From positions 186,001 through 250,000 of the forward strand of contig JAJFKE010000046.1 in assembly GCA_021773355.1 (NCBI GenBank): a DNA stretch of 64,000 bases. Direction: 5' to 3'. The notes under the pieces are model-generated. The model made no database searches. It worked only from the letters and a program-made list of their open reading frames with translations, and was not told where the DNA came from. This DNA is from Gammaproteobacteria bacterium (GTDB taxonomy: Bacteria; Pseudomonadota; Gammaproteobacteria; Pseudomonadales; Pseudohongiellaceae). Below are positions 18,991 to 28,439 of the stretch, piece after piece. Both the position numbers and the translations under genes were made by a program. How positions within the stretch are numbered: the first letter of the stretch is position 1; every line of letters starts with the position of its first letter.

Positions 18991-20207
18991 CTCGCAGCCA
19001 AAGAGTTAGCCTGCTTTTTCCCAGAAAATAGCAGTACAGGAATTGCTATTACCGTGTTCGCAAATAACAACAGGGTTAAGGTCGCATTCAAATCTAGCAG
19101 CAGCAGGTAAGGGATTAGAAACACCAGGCGTAAAATTTCTAATAGTTGAGCGTTGAGCTTGCCTTCTAACCAGGCTCCATGAACATAGTATGAGAAACAG
19201 AGATAGAGAACCGCAGCGTTCACTAAGCCATAGCTTAATGTGGGTGCACCGAGCAACACTGCCAGACTTAGTGCTACCGTGAGAATAAATTGCATCAGAC
19301 AATAATTACGACTGAAACTCGATATTTTCGGATCGAACCTAGTAGTTAGATCCGCGTTGTTTCGGGCCAGTTTACAGCTACTCTCACTGCCGGCTACTCG
19401 CCAACCCGGTGGCTTGACCAAGAGTTTGAATTTATTGATCAGACCCGGTATTCCTATGAAATCCTGAAGCAGTCGCCAATAGACATGGATATTCGCCCAA
19501 AGGGGATTCCAACTATTAAGCGGCTTGCGTAGACCAAACACTACTCTCTCATTGTCCAGCTCTTCTTGAAAACTACCAAACAGTCTGTCCCAAATTATAA
19601 ATACACCGCCATAATTCCGGTCCACATAGATTTTGTTGCGGGCATGATGAACTCGATGATTGGAAGGTGTGACAAATATCCATTCCAGCAGGCCCAGTTT
19701 GGGTATATGTTCTGTATGCACCCAGAACTGATAGATGAGGTTCAGGCTGACAACTGTGAATAAAATTTCTGCGGGGAAACCTAGGATGAAGAAGGGCAGG
19801 TAGAACAGAAAGCCATGGAAATCTATACTGGTCTGCCGCAAGGCAGTACTTAGATTGAAGTCCTCACTTTGGTGATGTGCAACGTGAGATCCCCAAAATA
19901 GCGCCACCTCATGTCCAAGGCGATGTTTCCAATAGTAGGCAAAATCATAGAGAACAAAGCAGACTATCCAGATCCAAATATTGTCCTCAGCTAACTGTGT
20001 CAGTTGGTATTCACTCACTATCAATTCATAAACAGTACCGGAAAATCCAAGAATAACAAGGCCTTGCAATCGACTTAAACTACCCATCGATATGCTGTTA
20101 ATGCTGTCGTTGATGCGGTAGGTATTGTTCCTTCGCGCCAGGCCATAGGCGATTTCCAGAAAAATCAGCAGGAAAAAGAAAGGTATCGCATACAGTATCA
20201 GTTCCAT
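18987..20207 (-). CDS. Sterol desaturase / fatty acid hydroxylase family protein
   Basis: Integral membrane di-iron oxygenase of 406 residues. The eight-histidine pattern is clear: HRLGHE, HVAHHQSEDFN, then HTEHIPKLG and SNHRVHHARN. About six to seven TM segments occur, with a second cluster at the C-terminus (last 110 residues) beyond the usual domain. It may hydroxylate or desaturate lipids; the substrate (fatty acid, sterol-like or alkylglycerol) cannot be read from sequence. It is monocistronic and divergent from the M1 peptidase gene. Confidence 0.9.
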   Translation of the reverse strand: MELILYAIPFFFLLIFLEIAYGLARRNNTYRINDSINSISMGSLSRLQGLVILGFSGTVYELIVSEYQLTQLAEDNIWIWIVCFVLYDFAYYWKHRLGHEVALFWGSHVAHHQSEDFNLSTALRQTSIDFHGFLFYLPFFILGFPAEILFTVVSLNLIYQFWVHTEHIPKLGLLEWIFVTPSNHRVHHARNKIYVDRNYGGVFIIWDRLFGSFQEELDNERVVFGLRKPLNSWNPLWANIHVYWRLLQDFIGIPGLINKFKLLVKPPGWRVAGSESSCKLARNNADLTTRFDPKISSFSRNYCLMQFILTVALSLAVLLGAPTLSYGLVNAAVLYLCFSYYVHGAWLEGKLNAQLLEILRLVFLIPYLLLLDLNATLTLLLFANTVIAIPVLLFSGKKQANSLAAS

Positions 20208-20261
20208 GGAAATCGCTCCGAAACAGGCTGATTTGGGTGGAAAATTTGGCTTTCAGCTCCT

Positions 20262-20270
20262 TGCTATACT
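20262..20270 (+). promoter_or_regulatory. Candidate extended -10 promoter for M1 peptidase gene
   Basis: TGCTATACT in the 171-bp divergent gap, an extended -10 (TG, one base, TATACT). No good -35 lies 16-18 bp upstream, which is tolerated with an extended -10. It is about 109 bp before the start codon. Confidence 0.4.
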
Positions 20271-20378
20271 AACTCACAATCGGGCCGGATATTAAATGGA
20301 TGGCCACAAAGGCCTAAAAACACGTTATTATTCGCAGCCATCGATTGGCACAAACGTATTATCAGGAGATCGGCCGTC

Positions 20379-22814
20379 ATGAAGAGAATCGCCTTGCTAG
20401 CAGCTGCGATAGGTTTGTTATTTCATAGTTCCTTATTGTTCGCTCAAGGTATTCAGCAGACAAAGGGATTGTTTCAAGACAAATTTCGTCAATTGGACGA
20501 AGTACTACCCACGCCAAATGTATACAGGAATGCTGCCGGTCAACCGGGTCACGAATACTGGCAGCAGGAAGTAAGCTATGAGATAGATGTCACTCTGGAC
20601 GAAGACACGCAGCGAGTAGCAGGTACAGAGACTATTCATTATCAGAATAATTCTCCAGACACACTCGGTTATCTCTGGTTGCAATTGGATCAGAATCGTT
20701 TTCGCGATGATTCCATGGGGGAGATGAGCGCCACTTTTAATGGTAGCAGCCCCGATGCGGATTCGCCTGCACGATTGAGCCTGGGTCAGCTGCGACGAAT
20801 TCAATACATGGAAGATGTTGACCACGGCTATGAAATAAATTCCGTACGAGACGGCTCTGGAAATGATCTGCCCTATACAATCGTAGGAACTTTAATGCGG
20901 CTTGATCTGGCTCGTCCTTTGGCATCTGGGCAGGACGTCGAGTTCGAAGTTGACTATGCCTATCACGTGGTCAACGGAGATGTATTGAGTCCCCGCGGTG
21001 GCTACGAATATTTCCCTGATGATGAAAACGAAGGTGGTAACTATCTGTTTGCCATATCGCAGTGGTTTCCTCGATTGGTGGCGTATACCGATTATGAGGG
21101 ATGGACAAATAAGGAATTTCTTGGTTCCGGCGAATTCACGCTGGAGTTTGGTGATTACGAGGTTTCACTCACCGTGCCCTCTGATCACATTGTTGCAGCC
21201 ACAGGTGAACTGCAAAATGCCAATCAGGTATTGACCAGAATTCAACGAGACCGTCTGCAAGAGGCGCGAACTGCAGAGCGCCCGGTGTTTATCGTGACTC
21301 CAGAAGAGGCTCTGGAAAATGAGCTTGAAGGCGTAAACGATACCAAGACCTGGAGATTTGCGGCAGAAAATGTGCGTGATTTTGCCTGGGGATCATCGAG
21401 AAAATTTATTTGGGATGCTAAAGGCCATCAACAGCCTGGTGCGGAGCAAGAGCTGGTCATGGCCATGTCGTTTTACCCGAAGGAGGGTGGAACGCTTTGG
21501 TCCAACTATTCCACGGAAGTGGTCATCCACACGCTGGATGTCTATAGCCGCTTCTCATTCGATTTTCCTTACCCCACAGCAATTTCTCTGAACGCTGGAT
21601 TCGTCGGGGGTATGGAGTACCCGATGATTACCTTCAACGGTCCTAGAACGACCTTGCAGGATGATGGGAGTCGCACCTATTCTCTGGCAGAGAAAAGGTT
21701 TTTGATAGGGGTGGTAATCCACGAAGTGGGTCATTTCTATTTCCCCATGATCGTAAATTCCGATGAGCGACAATGGACCTGGATGGATGAGGGTATTAAC
21801 AGCTATCTGGATTCAGTCGCAGGACGGGAGTGGGACGCGGAAATTCCCTGGGGTGTGGAACCCAGGTATATAGTCGATTATATGGTTTCGCAGAATCAGG
21901 TTCCGATAATGACGCAATCAGATAGCGTATTGCGGCTTGGACCGAATGCTTACGCAAAGCCGGCAACGGCGATTAATATATTGCGTGAAACTATAATGGG
22001 CCGGGAGCTTTTTGATTTTGCTTTTAAGGAATATTCAAAGCAATGGGAATTCAAGCGGCCGACTCCAGCGGATTTCTTTCGTACTATGGAAGAGGCCTCT
22101 GGTATTGACCTGGATTGGTTCTGGCGCGGTTGGTTCTATACCACGGATCACGTAGATATCTCTCTGGACCGTGTCTATGAAATGCAAATTGACACGGAAA
22201 ATCCTGATATCGATTATCCACGCCAGCGTGAGTTAGAGAAGGCCCTGCCACCTTCTTTGTATAACGAGCGAAATCGTCAGGAAGGTAGGCTTACCTGGGT
22301 TGAGCGCAATCCCGAGGTGCGAGATTTCTATGACGACAATGACCAATTCACTGTTACTAACAAAGAACGCAACAGTTACAACAGTTTTCTTGAGGGGCTG
22401 GAAGATTGGGAGCGGGCAGCGCTGGACAGGGCTGTCTCAGAAGATTTGAATTACTACATACTGGAACTATCCAATGCGGGTGGCCTGGTCATGCCAGTTA
22501 TTTTACAGCTCGAATATGCGAGTGGGGCAAAGGAAGAAGTCAGATTACCAGCCGAGATTTGGCGCAGAAATGCTGCTCAGGTAAAAAAATTGCTAGTGAG
22601 TGAGGATGAGCTAGTGAGTATTGTAATTGATCCCATGCAGGAAACTTCTGATGCAGACATTGAGAACAATTATTACCCTCGACGCATCATCCCCTCACGT
22701 ATAGAAAGCTTCAAGTCTGAAGGCGGCGGTGGATTGGTGGGAAGAGATATTATGCAAGATATCAAGACCGAACTAAAAACTGAGGATGAACAGGAAGATG
22801 GGCAGGATAACTAG
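20379..22814 (+). CDS. Exported M1-family metallopeptidase
   Basis: 811-residue zinc aminopeptidase-like protein with a cleavable signal (MKRIALLAAAIGLLFHSSLLFA). The zinc site is HEVGH at residues 448-452 with the third ligand Glu471 in WMDEG, matching HExxH-x18-E of the gluzincin M1 clan. The substrate-binding exopeptidase motif reads GGMEYPMIT. The N-terminal part is the beta-saddle domain; a C-terminal stretch of about 200 residues ends in an acidic, Glu/Asp-rich tail. It is probably periplasmic, releasing N-terminal residues from peptides. It overlaps the next gene by 29 bp, suggesting a functional pair. Confidence 0.92.
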   Translation: MKRIALLAAAIGLLFHSSLLFAQGIQQTKGLFQDKFRQLDEVLPTPNVYRNAAGQPGHEYWQQEVSYEIDVTLDEDTQRVAGTETIHYQNNSPDTLGYLWLQLDQNRFRDDSMGEMSATFNGSSPDADSPARLSLGQLRRIQYMEDVDHGYEINSVRDGSGNDLPYTIVGTLMRLDLARPLASGQDVEFEVDYAYHVVNGDVLSPRGGYEYFPDDENEGGNYLFAISQWFPRLVAYTDYEGWTNKEFLGSGEFTLEFGDYEVSLTVPSDHIVAATGELQNANQVLTRIQRDRLQEARTAERPVFIVTPEEALENELEGVNDTKTWRFAAENVRDFAWGSSRKFIWDAKGHQQPGAEQELVMAMSFYPKEGGTLWSNYSTEVVIHTLDVYSRFSFDFPYPTAISLNAGFVGGMEYPMITFNGPRTTLQDDGSRTYSLAEKRFLIGVVIHEVGHFYFPMIVNSDERQWTWMDEGINSYLDSVAGREWDAEIPWGVEPRYIVDYMVSQNQVPIMTQSDSVLRLGPNAYAKPATAINILRETIMGRELFDFAFKEYSKQWEFKRPTPADFFRTMEEASGIDLDWFWRGWFYTTDHVDISLDRVYEMQIDTENPDIDYPRQRELEKALPPSLYNERNRQEGRLTWVERNPEVRDFYDDNDQFTVTNKERNSYNSFLEGLEDWERAALDRAVSEDLNYYILELSNAGGLVMPVILQLEYASGAKEEVRLPAEIWRRNAAQVKKLLVSEDELVSIVIDPMQETSDADIENNYYPRRIIPSRIESFKSEGGGGLVGRDIMQDIKTELKTEDEQEDGQDN

Positions 22815-23352
22815 AAGTTCTGCCTCCGCAACGCGAGTTCAACATAAATATGCTGTCCTCGCGTTGTTATACGTGTTGTCCTGCCTTTTTCCGATGCAGA
22901 GTCTTGCTCACCAACAAAAAACCTCAGTAACACGCATTCTCTTTAACCACAACACAGGCAATATCGAAGTAATGCACCGTTTCTTCATTCACGATGCGGA
23001 ACATGCCGCTGGTGTAGTTTTTGGTGCATCACAAAACCTGATGGAATCGGCCGTATCTCGTGAGCTATTTAGCAATTACGTGATGAACAGATTCGCTGTA
23101 GCGGCTGAGGATGAGTTGGGGGTCAGCGAGGAGCTGGAACTGACTTATGTCGGTGAAGAAATTGACGGTCAGTTTCTCTGGGTCTATCAGGAGACCTCGC
23201 AGCGTCCCAATGTGAAAGCATTATCCGTTGTCAGTCTGGCGCTGAGAGATGTCTGGCCAGATCAAGCAAATTTGGTTAACGTAGAGAGAGATGGGGAAAT
23301 TCACTCGATGTCTTTTTCTGACTCGGTTGAATCGCTTCGAATTGAATTTTAG
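22786..23352 (+). CDS. DUF6702-type secreted protein
   Basis: 188-residue protein with a signal segment (YAVLALLYVLSCLFPMQSLAH) just before HQQKTSVTRILFNHNTGNIE, the typical opening of DUF6702, a family often encoded after M1 peptidases. MHRFFIHDAEHA follows. The function is not known to me. Two in-frame starts exist, ATG at 22786 and ATG at 22798, both inside the 3' end of the peptidase gene; neither has an ideal ribosome site. The coupling suggests that it assists or regulates the peptidase. Confidence 0.8.
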   Translation: MNRKMGRITRSSASATRVQHKYAVLALLYVLSCLFPMQSLAHQQKTSVTRILFNHNTGNIEVMHRFFIHDAEHAAGVVFGASQNLMESAVSRELFSNYVMNRFAVAAEDELGVSEELELTYVGEEIDGQFLWVYQETSQRPNVKALSVVSLALRDVWPDQANLVNVERDGEIHSMSFSDSVESLRIEF

Positions 23353-23369
23353 CGCCAGCGATCTCAACT

Positions 23370-24896
23370 TCAAGCTTGTTCGAGTTTGCGGCCTAATTTC
23401 TGATAGTCGGCTATGGCAAGACCTGCAGCTACGCTAGTGAAGGGATCGTGTTCTATCACTTTGCCAGGAAATTGCTCTTCTAGAATCCGTTTCACGGCGG
23501 GAATCAGTGATGATCCACCTGTTCTTATTACTAATCCTATATCACCGCTTTGCAGATTTACCTGTTTCAGTAAATCAGAAATAGATCTACTGAATTTTTC
23601 CAAAACCTCTGCAATCATAAATTCAAATTGTTCGCGACTAACCCTAATTTCTATATCTAGCTCGGGGATATCCAGTAAGGCTGATTCCTCTTCCGATAAT
23701 TCTGCCTTTAGTTCTTTTATGCATTGGAAGACTAGATAGCTGTAGTTACTCTTGATTAGATCATAGAGTCGTTGGAATTTGATGGCCGCTTCGTCGTTAG
23801 CGTTGATACGTTGCATTAATGGGCTTGTAAATTTATTTTGATTGAGCATGTAGCTAATCGCCCAGTTCAGTAGCAAGTCTTCATACTCTTCGAACGGGAA
23901 CAGTGTTTCTATTTCTCGGTCTTCCCCGGCACGCTTCCAGCGCTCTCCTTTTCCGAGTAAAGGGAATAGCAATTGTTTGAACAGCACCTGATCAATATGG
24001 TCTCCACCGAGGCCGATACCATGTGTAGCTATAACCTTGAACTCAGTTTGTGCCCGACGAATAACGCAGAGGTCGAGCGTGCCGCCCCCGAAGTCAACTG
24101 CCAAGAGTGTCTGAGACTCATCATTACTTGCCGGATTCTGATGTAGATAGCTAAGTGCGGCGGCATTGGGTTCCGGATAAAAAGATTGAATGGAGAATTC
24201 GGCGTATCCGTAGGCTTCGGATAACATACTAAGAGCTGTATAATTTCGGTTGACACCGCCCCCTTCAAAATTTACCGGATGCCCTATACAGACGTGATTG
24301 GCTGCGGCAGAATTAGACGCTCGTTTGGAAACCAGTAAATCTATGCTCTTTCTAATTCGTACCAGCAGTGGAGTAATCAAAGCTACTAAGCGGAATGCAC
24401 GATCAAAGACCATTAGCCTGGGTGCATCGGCGCTTCCTAACAACCTTTTTATGCCGCGAAACAATCTGCCTTGTTGCCCGCCATCGACAAATGACTGACC
24501 ATACAATGTTTGTGTATTACCTTCTTCGGGTAGACCACCATCTCCAATTTGCCCTGTAGTGGTTCTTCCTTCACCCAGAATTTCAGCGCTCAGTTCTACG
24601 GTTCGCCCAGTATTACTTTCGATATAGTGATTTATTGCATTCTGGCCAGTGCTTATTTGAAAATCTTTATCTATATAGGTGGCGGAAGGCATGATTGCAG
24701 AATGCTGTTCCAGTTGCACTAGATGCACATTCTTGCCATCGAAGATGGCTGCAGCGCTGTTACTGGTACCATAGTCGATGCCAATTCCCACGAAGCTGGG
24801 CCTCGCTAATGGGCCCTCTTTGTTGCTATGGGATTGTGAATTTTTCTGCGCTGGCTCGAAACCGGGAAGACTGTTTTGATGATTTGATACTGACAA
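23370..24896 (-). CDS. Hsp70 family protein, YegD-like
   Basis: Actin-fold ATPase of 508 residues. GIDYGTSNSAAAIFDG (from about residue 38) is phosphate loop 1, LLAVDFGGGTLDLCVI phosphate loop 2, and IRTGGSSLIPAVKRIL the adenosine motif. It lacks the DnaK substrate-binding domain and lid, as in YegD/HscC-like relatives, and has a non-conserved polar tail at residues 1-35. It is therefore a nucleotide-binding chaperone-like protein of unknown client. It ends convergently 18 bp from the DUF6702 gene and is divergent from the cyclophilin gene. Confidence 0.9.
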   Translation of the reverse strand: MSVSNHQNSLPGFEPAQKNSQSHSNKEGPLARPSFVGIGIDYGTSNSAAAIFDGKNVHLVQLEQHSAIMPSATYIDKDFQISTGQNAINHYIESNTGRTVELSAEILGEGRTTTGQIGDGGLPEEGNTQTLYGQSFVDGGQQGRLFRGIKRLLGSADAPRLMVFDRAFRLVALITPLLVRIRKSIDLLVSKRASNSAAANHVCIGHPVNFEGGGVNRNYTALSMLSEAYGYAEFSIQSFYPEPNAAALSYLHQNPASNDESQTLLAVDFGGGTLDLCVIRRAQTEFKVIATHGIGLGGDHIDQVLFKQLLFPLLGKGERWKRAGEDREIETLFPFEEYEDLLLNWAISYMLNQNKFTSPLMQRINANDEAAIKFQRLYDLIKSNYSYLVFQCIKELKAELSEEESALLDIPELDIEIRVSREQFEFMIAEVLEKFSRSISDLLKQVNLQSGDIGLVIRTGGSSLIPAVKRILEEQFPGKVIEHDPFTSVAAGLAIADYQKLGRKLEQA

Positions 24897-25202
24897 CGTG
24901 CGCCTGCTTTTTTAACTGAACGATTAGATAAAAACTCTTAGCCTGAAGTCTCTGGAAACGTCGCATGTTATATCATAGACGCACCGCGAATCGCCAGTTA
25001 AATTCCTTTTTCGTCGCCACGCAGCGGGCGAATTCACAGGCTTTGCCTGATTTTTGCCAAAACTGCTCAGTTGCCCGTTTTGGGCTGCGAATCGTGCCGT
25101 CTGTAGCTGTGAATGGGAGTTGAATCTTATTGGAACTTAACCTATGCTGCCTCGGTCAGATAGGCATTAAAAAGGCTGTTGCCGATAGTATTAGGAGATT
25201 TC
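24897..25202. other. Intergenic region between Hsp70-like and cyclophilin genes
   Basis: 306 bp between divergent genes. It holds a good plus-strand promoter (see 25120-25148) and a T-rich stretch next to the Hsp70-like start. I see no ORF, tRNA or strong hairpin. Confidence 0.6.
25120..25148 (+). promoter_or_regulatory. Sigma70-type promoter for cyclophilin gene
   Basis: TTGAAT at 25120-25125, a 17-bp spacer, and TATGCT at 25143-25148. Both hexamers match the sigma70 consensus at 4 of 6 or better with the ideal spacing, about 55 bp before the start codon. Confidence 0.55.
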
Positions 25203-26159
25203 ATGAGCGTAGTAAGCTGGCGCAGTCCAGAGAACAGAGTTGTCTGCGCATTGACCGCTTTAGTTCTATATTTTGCCCTCCTATTTGCCCCATCTGCGCA
25301 AGCGGGGACAATAGTACGAATTAGTACGACTATTGGTGATTTTTCGATCGAGCTGCTAGATGATATAGCGCCTATAACAGTTCAGAATTTCCTTAACTAC
25401 GTTAACCGCAATGACTATAACGGCACATACATTCATAGGGCGGTTGATAATTTTGTTGTGCAAGGTGGTGGCTATAGGTTTCAACTGTTTGAGGGCCCAA
25501 TCGATGTGCCCTCAGATCCACCCATTGTGAATGAATTCAATGTTTCCAATACCCGTGGCACTGTGGCTATGGCTAAATTAGACGGTGATCCCAACAGTGC
25601 CACTAATCAGTGGTTTGTAAATACAGTGGATAACAGTGCCAGCCTGGATACTAACAATGGTGGTTTTACGGTATTTGGCACGGTGCTGGGTGAAGGCATG
25701 ACCATCGTGGACGCCATCGATGCATTGCCGAAAGTTTCCCTGGGAGTAAAGGCTTCAGACGCGCCCTATGTCACCGAGGTATACAATGATCCTCGGGATT
25801 TTGTTTTCATCAACGCAGAAGTTACACAGCGGTTTAGTGCCGCACCACATGTGTTTGAATCTGCAAGTGGCCTGCTCATAAGCACTGTTAGCGTCGATGG
25901 GGGAGCAGAGTTGGCCAGCATGAATTTCAAAACCGTTGCAAGCTCGCCGAGCATAATTATACGGGTGAATCTAGAAAGCGTTATTCCGATAAAGGAAAGC
26001 TTTGATGGTATTGCTGAATACTCAAGCGTTGATGGGCGTTTGCGAATTCCGTCACTGGAAGTAAATTTGAACGGTTCGGTGAGCGTAGCAAATAATGTAG
26101 TATTCGTGCTTAGTGATGCAGCAACAGCTAGTTTTACCTTGGAATCTTTTGATCAATAA
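25203..26159 (+). CDS. Secreted cyclophilin-type peptidyl-prolyl isomerase with C-terminal extension
   Basis: The start is ATG at 25203 with AGGAG ten bases upstream. A hydrophobic signal (about residues 18-35, ending SAQAGTIVRIS) exports it. The cyclophilin domain (about 36-200) includes GTYIHRAVDNFVVQGGGYRF, with the catalytic Arg-type region, GTVAMAKLDGDPNSATNQWF and FGTVLGEGMTIVDAI. About 110 residues follow (VTQRFSAAPHVFESASGLLI onward) that are not cyclophilin, probably a small beta domain. It is 21 bp ahead of the SNF transporter gene. It should assist periplasmic protein folding. Confidence 0.9.
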   Translation: MSVVSWRSPENRVVCALTALVLYFALLFAPSAQAGTIVRISTTIGDFSIELLDDIAPITVQNFLNYVNRNDYNGTYIHRAVDNFVVQGGGYRFQLFEGPIDVPSDPPIVNEFNVSNTRGTVAMAKLDGDPNSATNQWFVNTVDNSASLDTNNGGFTVFGTVLGEGMTIVDAIDALPKVSLGVKASDAPYVTEVYNDPRDFVFINAEVTQRFSAAPHVFESASGLLISTVSVDGGAELASMNFKTVASSPSIIIRVNLESVIPIKESFDGIAEYSSVDGRLRIPSLEVNLNGSVSVANNVVFVLSDAATASFTLESFDQ

Positions 26160-26180
26160 GACTTAGGAGTATGCGATATA

Positions 26181-27521
26181 GTGGCTTCTGCTCGGGGGGA
26201 GTTTTCGTCCAGATTTGGTTTTCTTATGGCTGCATCTGGCTCAGCAGTGGGTCTTGGCAATATCTGGGGATTTCCTACAAATACGGCATCCAATGGCGGA
26301 GCCGCCTTTCTTTTTACCTATTTGGTGCTGGCATTTGTTCTTGCTTATCCCGCATTGATGGCTGAGCTTATTATTGGCCGCCATGCACGTTCTAATGCAA
26401 TTACCGCTTTAAAATCAATTTCGACGGGACCCAAGAGCCAACTATTGGCTGTCATCGTTGGTGTGGCGGGGATGATAACGGTTAGCTTTATCCTGAGCTT
26501 CTACGCCATCGTCAGCGGTTGGATGATCGCTTTTTTTATCGATCCTTTAGCTCGCATACTCGGCATGAGCGATCTTTCACTCTGGCTTACATCAGATACA
26601 GAAATTCGCAACTCGCTTTTCGTCCTAATTTTTATGTCGCTTACGGTATATATAATTAGCGCAGGTGTTAAAGATGGCATCGAAAAATGGGCGTCCAGGC
26701 TTATGCCATCACTAGTCGGTATTCTTCTGTTGTTAATTCTCTATGTGTTTACATTGCCGGGAGCGATGGACGGATTACGCGCCTACCTAGTCCCCGATTT
26801 TTCTCGGTTCGCCGATCCTCAACTCTTGATTAATGCCATGGGACAGGCTTTCTTCTCGCTGTCCTTAGGTGTGGGCACTATGCTTGTTTACGGTTCATAC
26901 ATTAATAAAGAAGAAAATTTACCCGTTGTAGGCAGTTTAGTCGCGCTACTCGATATAGGGATTGCCGTGTTGGCAGGCTTGCTTATACTTCCAGCGATGT
27001 ATGTGGCCCTTGCCAGCGGGGTAGAAATATTCGATGAAGCGGGTGGATTGATTGCAGGCCCAGGTTTAATAGTTTCAGTTCTACCTGCTTTATTTAACAG
27101 TATGGGCGTCATCGGTGTTTTTGTTGCATTGGCGTTTTTTGCTCTAATGACTATCGCTTCTTTAACTTCATCAATATCAATGCTGGAAGTACCAGTTGCT
27201 TATGCCGTCGAAAACCGCGGCATGGGCAGAAACAAGGCGGCTGTTCTGATTGGGGGCGTTATAAGCTGTATATCTTTGCTTATCGTATTCAATTTTGATC
27301 CCCTGTTTGATTTGGTTGCAGGTTTTACCACCGAGCGAAGTCAGCCTCTATTGAGTCTCTTCATCTGCGTGTTCGCCGCCTGGATATGGAGTAGGGATGG
27401 GGTGCTTGCCGAGATAAAACACGGCAGTGCAGAAGCGGATCAGGGACTATTTTGGAAAATCTGGCCCTTCTATGTGAAGTTCATTTGTCCGCTGGCTATA
27501 CTTGTGGTTTATTTTCAGTAG
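26181..27521 (+). CDS. Neurotransmitter:sodium symporter (SNF) family transporter
   Basis: 446-residue LeuT-fold Na+-coupled transporter for amino acids or similar amines. SGSAVGLGNIWGFPTNTASN is the Na+/substrate-binding TM1 signature, and FFSLSLGVGTMLVYGSYI the unwound TM6. About 11-12 TM segments are present, the bacterial norm. The start is GTG at 26181; an ATG at 26171 is out of frame and reads a 64-residue spurious peptide. AGGAG at 26165 fits. The substrate is unknown. It is close to, and probably co-transcribed with, the cyclophilin gene. Confidence 0.92.
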   Translation: MASARGEFSSRFGFLMAASGSAVGLGNIWGFPTNTASNGGAAFLFTYLVLAFVLAYPALMAELIIGRHARSNAITALKSISTGPKSQLLAVIVGVAGMITVSFILSFYAIVSGWMIAFFIDPLARILGMSDLSLWLTSDTEIRNSLFVLIFMSLTVYIISAGVKDGIEKWASRLMPSLVGILLLLILYVFTLPGAMDGLRAYLVPDFSRFADPQLLINAMGQAFFSLSLGVGTMLVYGSYINKEENLPVVGSLVALLDIGIAVLAGLLILPAMYVALASGVEIFDEAGGLIAGPGLIVSVLPALFNSMGVIGVFVALAFFALMTIASLTSSISMLEVPVAYAVENRGMGRNKAAVLIGGVISCISLLIVFNFDPLFDLVAGFTTERSQPLLSLFICVFAAWIWSRDGVLAEIKHGSAEADQGLFWKIWPFYVKFICPLAILVVYFQ

Positions 27522-27599
27522 CCGTTTTTTTAGCTCAGCCAGTATGTTAACTTAGTCTGAAAAAGAGCCGCTGCCTCAGTTGAGCTAGGAGAATGAGCC

Positions 27600-28439
27600 A
27601 TGACTAAGAATCCTTCCGATACATCTAAACCCCAAAGCAGACGTAAATTCTTGCGTCAAATGACGGTGCTGCCTGTGGGTCTCGGTGTGGGCTTATTACC
27701 TATACTTTCCAGTGCAGCTGACACTAGTATCGCAGCAGGTATTAAAGCGCTCTGCTTCGACGTCTTTGGTACCGTGGTGGATTGGCGCGGTTCGATTATC
27801 CGTGAAGGTCAGCTGCTAACAGCCAACAAGGGCTTTGATGTGGACTGGGCAGAGTTTGCCGATCGTTGGCGATCAGGATACGGTCCGGCCATGAATCGTG
27901 TTCGCAGTGGTGAGCTACCCTGGACCAAGATTGACGATCTGCACCGCATGATATTGGATGATCTGGTTAAAGAATATAAGCTTGAAGGCATGAGCGAAGC
28001 TGAGCTGGTCCACTTTAATGAGGCCTGGCATCGACTTTCACCCTGGCCAGATACGGTGTCAGGTTTGAACAAACTAAAGACGAAATTTGTTATTACAACT
28101 CTCTCCAATGGCAATGTTTCGCTACTTACCAATATGGCTAAGAATGGCGGGCTACCGTGGGATGCTATCCTCTCAGCCGAGCTATCTGGTCATTATAAGC
28201 CTGATCCAGAGGCCTACCTCAAGGCCGCAGACCTGCTTAGCTTGCCACCAGAGCAGGTGATGATGGTAGCTGCACATCCTGGAGATCTTCGGGCGGCGGC
28301 ACGTACCGGACTCAGAACAGCTTACGTTATTCGACCTCTAGAGCGTGGACCGGGGAGACCCGTGAATAGGAATCCGGACGGTGAATTCGATTATACTGCC
28401 AACGACTTTAATGATCTGGCGCGCCAACTGGGGGCTTGA
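27600..28439 (+). CDS. Tat-exported haloacid dehalogenase-like hydrolase
   Basis: 279 residues. The N-terminus carries a twin-arginine signal (QSRRKFLRQM then a hydrophobic stretch ending SSAADTS). The HAD domain starts with CFDVFGTVVDWRG (nucleophile Asp in DVFGT), followed by TTLSNGN (motif II), GHYKPDPEAYLKAADLL (Lys) and AAHPGDLRAAARTG (motif IV). This layout is that of type II L-2-haloacid dehalogenases, whose usual AAHxWD reads AAHPGD here. Activity on haloacids is inferred only. AGGAG is positioned well. It overlaps the DUF2164 gene by 4 bp. Confidence 0.9.
   Translation: MTKNPSDTSKPQSRRKFLRQMTVLPVGLGVGLLPILSSAADTSIAAGIKALCFDVFGTVVDWRGSIIREGQLLTANKGFDVDWAEFADRWRSGYGPAMNRVRSGELPWTKIDDLHRMILDDLVKEYKLEGMSEAELVHFNEAWHRLSPWPDTVSGLNKLKTKFVITTLSNGNVSLLTNMAKNGGLPWDAILSAELSGHYKPDPEAYLKAADLLSLPPEQVMMVAAHPGDLRAAARTGLRTAYVIRPLERGPGRPVNRNPDGEFDYTANDFNDLARQLGA

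Noticed and set aside
26171..26365. ATG-started 64-residue ORF at the SNF gene.
   Set aside because: It is out of frame with the clearly conserved SNF sequence and reads as a shadow.
27521..27540. T-run after the SNF gene as a rho-independent terminator.
   Set aside because: No stable stem precedes the T-run.
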